A stretch of 64,000 nucleotides of DNA from Edaphochlamys debaryana (Eukaryota > Chlorophyta > Chlorophyceae > Chlamydomonadales). The number at the start of each line of letters is the position of its first letter. Within the stretch, counting starts at the first letter, position 1. Under the pieces are notes generated by a model. That model was given only the letters and a program-made list of their open reading frames with translations, was not told the DNA's origin and made no database searches. This document shows positions 23,001 through 33,800 of the stretch, in pieces. A program made the position numbers and the translations under genes. Location of the stretch: assembly GCA_016858145.1 (NCBI GenBank), contig JAEHOE010000007.1:124001-188000 (forward strand). Direction: 5' to 3'.

Positions 23001-25865
23001 TCCATCTACCTGCTGGCCCCCTTCATCGTGTGGGGAGTGCTCATCTGCCTGCTCTACGCCATCGGTGAGAGCCGTGCTGTGCCGTGCTGTGCTGTGCAGT
23101 GCAGTGCCGGGCCGGGCCCTGCTGTGCTCGCGCGCCCACTGCTTTCAGGACGGCGGATAATCCGACCGTGTGTGAAGGGCTGCTAGGGAACCCGAACGCC
23201 CGAATTGAACCCAGCCCGCCCATCCTGTGTGTGTATGGGCAGTAGTCCAGTGAGGGCAAGCCAGAGTGCAGCCGCTGGACCCAAGTGCGACGGGCCCCCT
23301 TGCAGCCCGCTGAGTGCCTCATCCCTCCTCTGCGTGTGTTGCTGCGTCCGTGCCGCAGGCTACGTCCGGCTCAAGGAGGCGGTGGGGCCGCTGGCTCAGC
23401 TGAGCTCCCAGAACATTGCCGTCGTGCGGCTGGTGGGGCGGGGCGTGGGGCACCGGCATGGGAGGGAGGGCACCGCTTAGGCCCAGGCCGGCAGCAGGGC
23501 TGGGTCAGAGACTGGACAATCCAACTTCGCACGTAGTTGGGGCCGTACGTGGAGCGGCCAGCTGGGCCTCGGCTGGGCCCAAGGGGCTGCCAAACGGGCT
23601 AATACGCCCCGCCTCGGCCTCCCCCCACCGCCCTCTGCCCTCTGCCCACGCCTCCGCCTCCGCAGCACCGCCTGCTGTTCCTGGGCCTCAAGCTCTCCTC
23701 CGAGCCCACCGTGGACCTGCGCTCCGAGCTGCAGCCGCAGCTGCTGGACGAGCTGCAGCACTTTGAGGTGGGCCTGGGGTGGGCCCGGGCGGGGCCTCCT
23801 GTCAGGGTCGAGAACTGCTGCACCGTCAGCCACCGCCGCAAGAGCGTGGGGACCGACACAGGCCAGCCTCTTGGTGGCGGTGCAGCCCCTTCCCCGCTGC
23901 CCCGCTCCCTCCCTCTCGCAATCCCGCTCAGCTTCAAAGATCCCTTCCTCACGCCTCCCCCGCTCCCCTGCTGCAGCGAGAGTGGGGCGTGCTTCTCTAC
24001 GGGGCCAACTCCACGCTGCAGGCCGACCGCCGCTTCAAGCTGTGCACCAAGAAGGAGGCGCTCACGTACCACGACGCATCGTTGTCGTACGACATGTTCC
24101 GACTCAACGGTTGCATCGCGACGGCCTCAGGTGCGGCCGCGGGGCCTCGCGGCGTGCCCGCGTATGCGCTGCACCTGCGTTGCGGTTGTGGCGCATTGCA
24201 GCCAGGTAGCGGCGAAAGCTGGTGGTGCTGCCAACCCCACTGCCCAATACGGTACATTGTCGCCCCACCCCGATTTAACCGATGAAACCACTAACCCATG
24301 GCTCGTGCGAAGCGTGTTGGGAGACATGACTGAAGTCTGCATCTCGCCGCAGGCTTTTTGGAGAAGGTGGAGCACTGCGTCAGCCCCGCAACGCCCCGTT
24401 ACGCGGTGAGCGAGTGCGACGCTTTGAGGGAGTCGGCGGTGCATTATTAGGTGCACCGTGCTCAACAACCCCTCACCTCCTCGCCTCGTCACCTCCAATC
24501 CCGTAGGCACGGCGCCCCGCGCTCGCGCCTCGCCCTCATCCCACCCGCCCCTCACGTTCAGATCCTACCTCAAACTCCCAGTCTCCCACCGAACTTTGCT
24601 TACCCCCGCCCCTCACCCCCTTCCCAGTCCATTATGCACGGGGTGTCGATGATGGTGGATCGCTTTGTGGAGGAGGTCGGCTACCTCACTCACGTCAGCC
24701 CCGCGCGCCTAGACATCAACAACACGCACATCGACTGGCTGTGGATGGAGGCGCAGGGTGGGCCGGGCGGGCGGGTTTTAGGGTTTGGGGTTTGACGGAG
24801 TGCGTGGGCGGCGAGAGGGCGTGCGGGCGGGAGGGGGGTGGGCAAGGGCCAGGCACGCGCGCGACACATGGATATCCAGGGCGGCCTGGAGCTGCCGGAG
24901 GCGCCCGTCAGACTGGCAGCTGCATTCGGGCCCGATGCTGTGCCACAGAAACCACCTGCAGTACGAGCGTAGCGTTGCGTCGCGACGCCTGCATGCCGTA
25001 AAGCCGTACGCCGCGTTTTCCGTACTGCCGTACCGCAGGCAACGTGGAGGACGGCATGGACACGGCCATCACGAGCCTGCTCAGCGCCATCGATGCTCTG
25101 TACGAGAACGTACGGCTGCTGCAGATCTTCAGCCTCTGCGTCTCGTGGCTGCTCGCGATCTTTTTCATCTTCGGCCAGGTGGGAATCCTGGCGATCGGGG
25201 CACGCATGCCGGGTGCAGTTTCAACGAGACGGGCGGGCCACGGGGCGGGGCCACGGGAGACGGGGAGGGGCAATCGCTGAGAGGGTAGGAAAGGCCGCTG
25301 CGCCTCCCCCGGTTCCGCCTTGCCCCGTCCGCGCAACCCTGCCCTCCCCTCCCCAATCCGCACCCCTTCTTCCCGCCCCTTACCACCTCGTCCCCATCCG
25401 CTCGCCAACTCACCTCGCCTCCCTCCCTGCCCCTGCCTCCTGCCCCTGCCCCTGCCCCCCACCCCCACCCCCACCCCCACCCCCACCCCCACCCACCCCC
25501 ACCCACCCCCGCAGCTGCGCCCCTTCGTGCAGCGCAACCGCCTGGAGACGCAGCGCATCGCCCGCATGCTGAGCGAGCTGCCGCCCGAGGTGGACGTGGA
25601 GAGCATCGTCAAGGGCATGCTGACGCGGGACCCGGGCCTGGCGGGGCACGGGCAAGGGCACGGGACCGGCAGGGACCGCCGCGCAAGCATGGTGGCTCCC
25701 ACGGGGGGCGGCGGTGGCGGGCAGCAGCAGCTGGGGTCGCTGCGGGCGCGGGGCGGCGGCGGAGCGAAGGGCGTGGGCCGTGGGGATGTGGAGGTGGAGG
25801 GCCGGGGCGGCGGCGGGGGCAAGGTGGGGGCGTGGACGGCGCTGTCGTCGAAGAAGGGGATGTGA
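309..25865 (+). CDS. Giant Tmc-like (Tiny macrocysts B family) PAS-domain multipass membrane protein, about 3,337 aa
   Basis: The family is named after Dictyostelium tmcB and is strongly expanded in Chlamydomonas-type algae. Its function is little known, and membrane-linked sensing through PAS domains is the usual suggestion. The 55-exon model keeps phase throughout (10,014 coding bases). Seen in order: a Ser-rich start (MPGSAGRSVSSFSS), the family hallmark GVFGVLFTVNKEK, about six or seven membrane helices, four PAS-like segments (residues about 600-1205), a linker of about 1,370 residues rich in Ala, Gly, Pro and Ser, then four more helices separated by extracellular-looking Asn/Cys-containing segments, ending KKGM. 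The start is inferred from Kozak context and phase only; the first intron (372-777) is the weakest join. One intron needs a GC donor, and the 204-base intron at 22675-22878 is in frame and may be retained. The gene converges on a nucleotide cyclase gene. Confidence 0.85.
778..8662 (+). other. N-terminal membrane half of the Tmc-like protein
   Basis: Hydrophobic segments visible in exons 3 to 13 include LALDFLQLFTVVF, YITVGLLALAVALSAWVAW, VALVVYLVMAALNLLA, GVTEIALGALVLVAT and LAVMGPAMLVGGLASYLRL. They are followed by a soluble helical stretch (exons 14-20) with family-typical words such as ANFLIDVAESVQTGY, IRFAIFTREQ and LVSYVEYQRNHR. This order of helices, then the TREQ/YVEYQR region, then PAS is how algal Tmc proteins are built. 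Helix count is by eye and could be off by one or two. Confidence 0.7.
7093..7433 (+). other. Intron with GC donor (CAG|GCACGT ... CAG)
   Basis: The upstream exon must end with GYGQLQ and the downstream exon begin VAKKCTPN to keep the family sequence and phase 0. No GT near 7093 gives a readable product: the nearby GT at 7097 breaks the frame. A GC-AG intron is therefore the simplest reading. Confidence 0.7.
11092..11190 (+). repeat. Intronic CCCCAACCAA-type decamer tract
   Basis: About nine imperfect copies of a ten-base unit (CCCCAACCAA) lie just before an acceptor of the Tmc-like gene and supply its pyrimidine-rich tract. Confidence 0.85.
12541..12654 (+). repeat. Intronic ten-base minisatellite (GTACCTCTGT)n
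   Basis: About ten near-perfect head-to-tail copies of GTACCTCTGT lie in intron 30 of the Tmc-like gene. The open frame it creates (YLCVPLCTSV repeated) is not a gene. Confidence 0.95.
17305..17353 (+). repeat. Intronic (GGGAT)n repeat
   Basis: Eight or nine GGGAT-type pentamers lie shortly after the donor at 17225. Confidence 0.9.
18393..18633 (+). repeat. Coding repeat of PSPLP-type units
   Basis: Within exon 38 of the Tmc-like gene there are about six degenerate units of 12-14 residues with the core PSPLPxSMxS (for example PSPLPASMASS, PSPLPTSMAST). It is a Pro/Ser-rich stalk-like segment. Confidence 0.85.
19797..19866 (+). repeat. Intronic short repeat (GGGATTC / GGTTC)n
   Basis: A tract of tandem imperfect seven-base units based on TTCGGGA/GGGATTC in intron 39 of the Tmc-like gene. 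It resembles telomeric DNA only loosely. Confidence 0.8.
25441..25513 (+). repeat. Intronic (CCCCCA)n tract before the last exon
   Basis: CCTGCC units followed by about nine CCCCCA/CCCA units run up to the acceptor GCAG of the last Tmc-like exon. Confidence 0.85.
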
Positions 25866-27842
25866 GGATGGGCGTGTGTGTGAGGGGTGGGGAGAGGGGA
25901 TGGGGGGCAGTCTGGGTTAAAGCCGGGCTAGCCGCTGACGTGTTTGGGGCGGCAAAATAACGACGTGGGCTGGAGCTAGAGCCTCTGCACGACGTTGCAG
26001 TTTTTGCGGCTCTACAGCCGCACGAGTCGGTTAAGCCCACGTCCTGATGCGTTCAATTTATCTTTGTCCACGAGGGGCATCTACCAAGCTCTGCCCCGCT
26101 CCATACGCTGTGCGAACTCTGGTCCGCCCGCCTGCGCTGCACCGTACGTTGGAAGGCGCTGGCGAGTTTGGCAATATCGTATTATCGCTGTACTGCTTAC
26201 TAGATAGGGGGTGTGGAAGAGTGAGAGCGAGGACCCCGCATAGGGTTGCGCTGGTTGGGTGGTGCTCGCGCAGTGGCAGCAGCCCTGGGTGGGGGGCAGA
26301 GGGGGCCGGTAACACACGCGAACGCAAGTGGTGGGACCTTTTGAGGGTCCGAAGACGGCTCGAGTGCATTGCATACGTGGTTGCGCGGGGTACTGGGCGC
26401 GGGCCTTTGCCGACGTTGCTGCGTGTTCATGCACGGCGTGCACTTGCTGCCCTCGGAAGATGCTCGTGTGGGGCGCTTTCATAATGACTCGGCAGCCTTT
26501 TGCCTGCTGCCTGCCCTGGCTTATGATTTGCAGCCCTGGGGGGGTGACCCAAGTCATGTGTACCGTCGGCGGCCTGACTTGCGCCTTGGAGGGTCTTCCT
26601 GAGTGAGGGGAAGAGGCTTCTGGATTCTTAGACCTGCTTGGTCCTTCCCTAAACTATCTAGTGTTCACTGCCCTCAGGTGGATAGGGCAGGCTGCCAAGG
26701 GGACAGTGTGCGTGGCGAGCTTGCTTCTCTGTGGTCCACGTGTGAATGTTGTGCCTTCCAAGTCGACCTCGTACGTTTCATTTCGCGTATCCTGCCGAAG
26801 TGCGCAACCAGCATGTGCAAGCCGCGGCATCAAAGCCAGAGGCATCATGAACGATCCACCACCAGGTGTCCCCTGTCCACCATCACTGGCATTCAGTAGG
26901 GCGCCCCGCACTCTGGCAGACCGTACCTTGACCCTTTACCACCATAACCAAGTTACAGCCATCTCTTACAGCCATTTCTGTGCACGCCCGGCTTGCTGGC
27001 GAAGTCTTGGGTCGACACACCGGAGTACAGATCACTCCTTGCAGGCCCTAATAGCCGCGTATGCTTGGGATGTTGGTGAAGTGAGCAACACCGGCAAGCC
27101 TTACGTACCAGGGAGCTCCGTCCTCCGTGGCTCGGTGGCTGTCCCCGGCCCCCCGCGCACATCACCCCTTCATCCCTGACCGTACGGCAACATTTCCGCC
27201 GATGAACGCTCATCCTACCATCTTCCGCTACTCAGCCTCGACGCAGCTCAACCGACTGCGGCGAGCAAAAGCTACACGCGATTTGCTAGTCCAGCAGGTG
27301 GGCTGGTGCGGATCCCTCCTCGCTCCGCCGACCCTCGAACTTCCTGCAAAGCTCCTCTTAAGAACCTCCTGGGCACAGTAACACGCCAGTGCCCGATAAT
27401 GCGTAATGTGACCCATTGCAGCACATTGCGTTGTGGCCTTCGCCCCTGCAATTCAGCTCCTCGCCAAGCTCTTCTCCCTACAGCCCCATAGCATGCGCAC
27501 CAAGCCATCTGCATTGCATGCGATCTTGAGTCCGCAGGGGTCCGCACCCTATCACCGCATCCCGTGCCGTCGTTCCACAGGAGGCAAATCCTAAATCAAT
27601 TCAAGCCGACAAGCAAGTACCGTAGTTGCAAAACGGAATCAAAATATGGACTGTGCACGCCCTTGCGGCGTGGCGTCCGCAGGGGCTGAGCCTGCGCAAG
27701 CCGTTGGGGACACACACCGACGACTGCCCCCTGCCCCCGCTGCGTTAAAGCCCGAAGAAATGATCAAGCCCAACAAGGAATTCAGCATTAGCGGGGCCCC
27801 CAGTCCCTACTCCCCAGTCCCAGGGCCGATGTGCCCAGAGCG
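25866..27842. other. Convergent intergenic region, 3' ends of the Tmc-like and cyclase genes
   Basis: No gene is recognised in these 2 kb. The base composition is less GC-rich than the flanks and the open frames lack family resemblance. I saw no TGTAA on the + strand within about 1 kb of the Tmc-like stop, so its poly(A) site is unknown. Two TGTAA signals on the - strand are listed separately. Confidence 0.6.
26953..26970 (-). terminator. Two TGTAA poly(A) signals, probably of the cyclase gene
   Basis: TTACA occurs on the + strand at 26953-26957 and 26966-26970, that is two TGTAA motifs on the - strand about 880 bases beyond the cyclase stop. TGTAA is the usual green-algal poly(A) signal. 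The distance is long but plausible. Confidence 0.4.
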
Positions 27843-30800
27843 TTAGTCAGCTCGTACAACTTGTACGACTTCCAGCGGGGACGAGATACCCTTCAGAGCG
27901 ACACGGCCCAGGCTGAGCCCCACGATGCCCCTCCCCGACCCCCCGCGCACGCCCGCACGTGCAATCGAGGACGTGCCCCCCACCGTGGCCGCCTCCCACA
28001 CAGTGCCACTGCACAGCACCTGCCCGGCCGCAGCGACGCCCGCGATGCGAGCCGCCCTGTTCATCACCTTGCCGCGGTACGACAGCCGGCCGCTCGCAAC
28101 CGTCAGGCTGTACGACACGGATCCAATCGCCAGGCCGCACTGCGGGGGAGGGCGGTGGTCACCGCGGCACGGGTCGCAGGTCACGGGCGGGCAGTTGCAC
28201 GTACACGCCCTTGCGATGCGACTCCCATCCCACCGACGCGCCTCAAGCAACCCGCCCCCACTCGCTCGCTCACCTTGAGCCTCAGCCCCACCTCCCGCGT
28301 GCGGCGAGTCGCAGCGGGGATGCGCACGCTGCCAGAGCGCGCCAGCTGCTCCCTCAGGTACCCTGGCTGGGCGGCGAGGGAGGGCTTGTCCTGCGCACCC
28401 GGCGTGCTGGTGTCGTTGGCCACGCCCACAGTCACGACCTGGGACCATCAAGACATCAAGACAAGGGCAAATCGGGGGTTGGTTGGGTCAATTGAATGGG
28501 AAGGGCCGCATGGCGTTGATGACGTTCAGGGCTCCAAGCGGAGAAGCGAGGCCCGCTACGAGGGGCATGCGCATGTCACGGTCACGCATCAAGGTAGGTT
28601 GAAGCCTTGCGGCGCGCGCTCTTACCTCCTCGCACAGCTCGTGAGCCAGCAGCTCCTCCTCCCAGGCCTGCATTTGGTGGACATGAGCAACAAGACATGA
28701 GTCACGGCGCGTTGTCACGTGGCAACCACCAACCACCAACCTGAGCTGCCAACCCGCCAAGCCACACACCCACCAGTCCGCGGAGGCCCTCCATGACGTC
28801 CAGGGCCCACTCCAGCCCCGCCAGCGGCGAGCCGAACGCCGCCAGCACCAGCCCGTCCCCGCCCTCCACCAGGTACCCCCCCGCCGCGCCCAGCAGCCCG
28901 CACGCCATGCGCTGTACAGCCTCGATGGCGCGCGCGGCGGGGCCGGGCAGGTCGGCCAGCAGCGTCGAGGCGCCAATGACCTTGAGAAAGGCAACCGTGA
29001 CGCCTGTGCCGGTGGGAGCGTCTAGGGAGCCGGTCTGCGTCTGCCGCAGGGTCCGCATGGGCGCGCTGCAGGTGAAGCGCCCGAGTAGTGCAGCGGGCGT
29101 GGCGAGGAAGATCGGCGCGTCAGGGGCCTCGGGTCCGGCCTTGGCGTGGAGCTGGGCTGCGGGATGGGCTGCGCAGGGAGGGGGCTGCAGCGAGGCCGGG
29201 GCGCGGGTGTTGCCCACGAGGATCCTCGCCAGCCGGGCTGTGGCGTTCGAGGGGGCTGGCGCTATTGCGCGGGAGTCCGGCCCTAGTCCGGGCTCGATGG
29301 ACTCCCCGAGCGCCACCCCAAGGGCCACCGCCACACCGGCAATGCTTGACGTGCTCGTGGGCGCCACGCCGCCGCCGTTGCTGGTGGTTGTGGCGGTGGT
29401 TGTGGCGGTGGTTGTGGCGGTGGTTGTGGCGGTGGTTGTGGCGGTGGTTATGGCGGTGGTTATGGCGGTGGTTATGGCGGCGGTTGGCGGTTTGGGCTCC
29501 TTGAGGACGTGGTGTCCTGCGTAGATGACCACAGGTGCTCCGCCCTTGTGGCCCAGTCCGGATGCGCCGGACTCTCCGGACCGAAGGCGGGCAAAGGCCG
29601 GGCCGGACAGAACGATCAGGCCTCCGGGGGCGGCGTCGCTCACTGCGAGGGGCACGGAGGGTGTAAGGTTCGTGCGCCAATGCCGGGATGGTAAGCAAGA
29701 GACCGTGTCAGCTGTATCCCCCTGCATGGCCCCCGTCCGTGGTCCGCTCACCGAGCTTTGCCATCTCCGCGAAGGGTCCTGCGGGGCCGGGAGCAGCAAA
29801 ACGATGCACGGACACACGGGGTCAGACCTCTGGGGCGCACAAGCACGCGAGGGCTAAGCTAGGACCCCTTGCTTCTCCCCTGTCACGGACCTGAGTATTG
29901 GAAGGTGGAGTTGACTCTATTGAAGACCACAAAGGGCCCCTCAGGCAGACCCGAGTGAAGGCCTGTGAGGGGTGGGGCAAGGCGTGTCACCTTGGGCGGC
30001 AGGCGGTAGGGATTCAAAGGCGGCCAGGGTCGCAAGGAGCGCGCCCACGATGACAACGCGCTCCTTGGACCCTAACAACAACTTCGAGCTTGGCCGACCC
30101 ACCCATGCGGACGCGCATGCCTCGGTAGACCAGGAGCTTCTTAGTCACCGGGGCCATGCCGCACGTGCCCTGCACGGCAGGAAGCGAGTGCAGCATTCGT
30201 CAGCATCCATTGCATGACGACAGCCAAGCAAGCTCGGCTGCTGTACTAGACCCTAGCAGCTGCAGCTGCTTGCCTTGAGGGACCGGACCCTCAATGACGT
30301 CACAGAGGGCGCCGCCGGCTGCACGTGCAGCGGCGATCCGGGCTGCGACCCGCCCGACTGCGACCCCACGGTCGTGGGCAGCGCCGTGGCCAGCACCTTG
30401 CCCCACGTGACACACATGTTGGGCGCCCAAGCCGCCATGCTGCTCGCGGTGCTGGAGCGATCAGCGCTGTCCAGGGTGCGGCGAGAGTCCATGGGGAACT
30501 CGGGCAGGTCCGAGAGGCGCTTGAAGTTGTCCTTTGACGACCCGGAATCGCCAGCAAGGCTTCGAATCGCCTCTGCCGGCGTGGCTGGGGCAGGCGAAGC
30601 AGCGCCGCTGTCATCGGCGCCGGAGCCCGGGAAAGTCCGGGGCCTTTGCGAGCGGTCATCCGCCGCCGCCCCGGCGCTTTCCTTGAGCCCGAAGAGGCTG
30701 TGCCGCGCCAGGTCGTCTTCGGGGGCGGGCTCGGCTGGCGCGGGTGGTGGCGGGGCGTGGGCCAATCGGTCCCACATCGACATGACGGCGCAGACGGGGT

Positions 30801-33800
30801 TCCAACCGCTGGAGAGGGCACGTGCGGCGCGGGGGCTGCAGGGGCTGGCGAGGCCGCCCAGTGGGGACGAGTCCCGCATCTCGGCCGTCACCAGGCAGCC
30901 GTCGGGGTGGCCCAGGAGCTCTTCAGGCCAGTCCTGAAGGGCAGATCGAGCGGGGTTGTTGGGGTCAGGGAGGAAAGACACGGGCTGCCCCTCAGGCGCT
31001 GTTGATACCGGTATCCTTGGGGCCGCCTGGGGCATGCGCATCGCAAGTTTGCGCTCCTGTAGGTGCTGCTTTCACTGCCATGTCTGATCATTCTGAGCAT
31101 TCTGAGATAGAGGGACCAAGCCAGTCCCGCGCGCCGAGCCCAGGCCCAGGCCCACCTGTTGCATCAGCGCCAGCTGGCAGGCGGCCGCGAAGGCCAGGGC
31201 GGTACTGGGGTGGCGGAAGGCCACAATGAAGGCATCGCCCTCCGTGGCGCTCTCGTAGCCGTCGTGCTCCGACAGCAGCCGCCGGATGGTGCCGTGGTGC
31301 AGCTTGATGGCTAGGTCCATGGCGGGCACGCTCAGCTCCTCCCACAGGCTGGGCGTGGGCGGAGGAGAGTGGAAGGACGGGGCAAGAGGGAAGGTGTTGG
31401 TGAGTGATGGGGATGGGACAGGGATCACGAGCGGAGACCAAGGCGTGAGGCCTGCCCAGGGTCCTAGAGCGCGACCCCGCCCGTGTGCGGTGGTGCCCGG
31501 GCTGATGAGCGTCCGGGTGCTTTCCTCCCGTATCCTCCTCCCCACCGTGTGGAGTTCTGGATGTCGGTGAGCAGCAGGGTGGTGTCGGGCCCCGCGCGCG
31601 GCGCCACCACACGGCCGAGCAGGTCGCGGTTCCTCCGCCGCATGCGCAGCACCCCGAACACAGCCACCAGCGCCAGCACCAGCGCCCCCAGCACCGACCC
31701 CAGGATGGCCCCCAGTTTCTTGGCCTTGTCGGAGCTGGGCGAGGTGCCTGCATGCGTAGGGGGCCGTCCAGGGGTTCGTCAGGGTGGGAGAGTCAGGGAC
31801 CACCCGGTAAGGAATGAAAACGCCTAGCGGCGACGCGGCGGCGGCGGCAGTGCTGGCTTCAGCGGCGTGTGCTTGGCCGGGGTGAGCCAGCGAAGCTTGC
31901 GCAGTGCGCGTGCGGGCAGTGTGCAGCACGCGGGGCTGACCTGAGTGCGCAGGCCGACAGGTGGAGCGTCAACCCACCCTGCTCTTGCGGCGGCTGGGGC
32001 GTCCACACAGCGTCGATGGCCTCATTGTAGGTGTCGCGCACAAGCTGGTCTCCGAATGCGTCGTTAATCATGACCATGACAGAGTAGACTTGGTTGCTGT
32101 GGGTGCAGGGTAAACGGGAGGCGCACACAGCAGGGGCTTGAAGGGTCTGTGTGGGAGGCTGTGATCGGCGAGATCCAGGCCACACGCGCAATCGTAAGCG
32201 GCCACAGAGGCACAATAGTGTGTCGGCTGGGCCCCACCTGGCGTCGGCGGCTGCGCTTGCGTTGGTGTTGCTGGCCTCGAGCAGCTGCCCTGCCTGGCCC
32301 AGGCCCCACTTGACGAAGTTGACAGCAATTGGCGAAGACGGGTCCGTGGCGGCGTTGGGGGAGTGGAGGGCATGCCATGCGGCCCGAACCAGGCCCTACA
32401 GGACGCAAGCAGGGGGGATGGACTCGGCACTCAGGCGCGGGCTCGCCGAAGGTCAGGCAGTGGACCAAGACCACACGAGGGAAGAGCGAACCCGGGCATG
32501 TGCGAAGCCCAGACGTCGAGCTAGCGTCGGCCCAACCCTGCTGCGACAGCGCTCTGAAAGCGCAACCTACCCACCTGGGCCGTGGAGTCCGGAACGCCTG
32601 CCGCTGCGAGTGCCGACGTGTCGAAGGGCGACGCCAGGGCCGTCCACCAGCGCATACGCACGTAGCGGGCGGGGTCGCAGCTCCAGTTGGTGGGCGCAAA
32701 GCCGAGTGCCGCGCGCGCGGCGTTGGTCGCCGCCAGGCGCTGCAGGTACTGCGGTCGCAAGACGGGCGCATGAAGGCAGACGTGTGTTAATCATAGGGCC
32801 CGGTCAGCCGCCGTTCAAGAACGTCGGCGGCCCGAGCTGCCCGGCCCTGCAGCTAGTGCCGGCCCAGCTTCATACGCCATGCCCGTCTGGGGGCCAAGGT
32901 TAACATAGCCACACGCTTCCGAGCCCCTCCTGGCCCCGCCCTGAGCCGTTCGGGTGCGTGCCAAGCCAGCGAGTGCCAGCCAGGCTCGCTGACCTGTTGG
33001 CCGAACCGCCCATCAACCAGATCCCCCATGAGTAGGACGCTGCTGGTGTTGAAACCTGCATGCCGGGGCGCAGATGGAGGGAAGGGGGGTGGCATAAGCC
33101 TCCATCAGCACAGCATCGGCTAGGGCCGAGGTCATTTGGCTCTTGCTTGCTGGGTTTGCGGGGCCCTGCGGGGCGCCGTGAGGCAGGGACATGCCTTTCG
33201 CCGGCTTGAGGGCACGGCACAGGGCAGCACGATCTATGGAGGACTCGCCCAGCCATCTGGCCCGGCGACCCGCAACGCACCAGGAGTCGGGGGCAGGGAC
33301 GCATAGCGCACGAGGGAGTGCATGGTCACGCCGTACGGCGCCCTGTTGACAAACGCGTCGGGGGCCGCCCCAAGCATGGCCACAACGTCGGCTGCCTCCT
33401 GAGCCGCCACCACACGGCCATCGCACCGACGCAGGGGGACGTCTGTGGGCTGCAGCGTGGGCTCGGGCGCGATCGCCCCCAGGCCGCGAGCGCGAGCAAT
33501 GGTGGCGGCGTTGGGGCCGAGGTAGAGGGCGTCGTGATTGGCGGACAGGCCGCACAGCTCCGGGCTGCAGGGCACCAGGGCTCCGGCGGTGGGGCTGCGG
33601 GGGCGGCGGTCTAGGATCACCCGGCTGCCCGGCAGGGGCCCAACGCCGAGCGTGTGGCCCCGTGCAGTCAGAGCAGTCATGTTAATGCCTTCAAGCCCTG
33701 GCGCGAAACGAGCAGACGCAGACAAGGAGGGTGAGCGGGTGGAAGCGGTCACCGGCGAGCTTTCCGAGGCGCCGGGAAGCGGGGAAGCAACGTAGGGCTC

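Larger units (their letters stand above)
309..25865 (+). other. Exon map of the Tmc-like gene
   Basis: Exons: 309-371, 778-860, 1102-1179, 2452-2503, 2938-3053, 3386-3474, 3740-3799, 4138-4170, 4468-4526, 4821-4914, 5296-5384, 5858-5959, 6131-6319, 6501-6633, 7025-7092, 7434-7493, 7800-7885, 8028-8082, 8243-8317, 8541-8662, 8936-9113, 9314-9382, 9526-9609, 9881-9956, 10089-10186, 10694-10782, 11197-11532, 11802-11865, 12142-12212, 12442-12502, 12758-12882, 12988-13067, 13229-13352, 13593-13895, 14190-14927, 15477-17224, 17613-17782, 17914-19518, 19733-19783, 19991-20143, 20321-20453, 20744-20799, 20978-21170, 21460-21631, 21838-21894, 22155-22227, 22464-22674, 22879-23064, 23359-23432, 23666-23767, 23977-24130, 24353-24405, 24628-24757, 25039-25178, 25515-25865. 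Each boundary was chosen from GT (once GC) ... AG plus reading phase. Least certain are exon 1, the acceptor GGAAAG before 20744 and the in-frame intron before 22879. Confidence 0.75.
19733..25865 (+). other. C-terminal membrane half of the Tmc-like protein
   Basis: Four hydrophobic segments are visible: VQLLSNLLAFLLLTVLL (exon 40), LILLILQGCVICTLLVLYM (exon 44), IYLLAPFIVWGVLICLLYAI (exon 48) and LLQIFSLCVSWLLAIFFIFG (exon 54). Between the first and second, and between the third and fourth, lie polar segments with sequons (NAT, NET, NST, NAS) and paired Cys, consistent with extracellular or lumenal loops of a chemoreceptor-like sensor. After the last helix comes ERQL-like helical sequence (QRNRLETQRIARMLSELP) and a Gly-rich tail. 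The topology is inference. Confidence 0.6.

Noticed and set aside
25866..27842. Possible extra gene in the convergent gap
   Set aside because: Open frames are short, lack family words and usable splice joins, and base composition looks non-coding.
29088..29504. Trp-rich repeat peptide (WLWRWLWR) on the + strand
   Set aside because: It is an alternative frame of the 12-base coding repeat of the cyclase gene.
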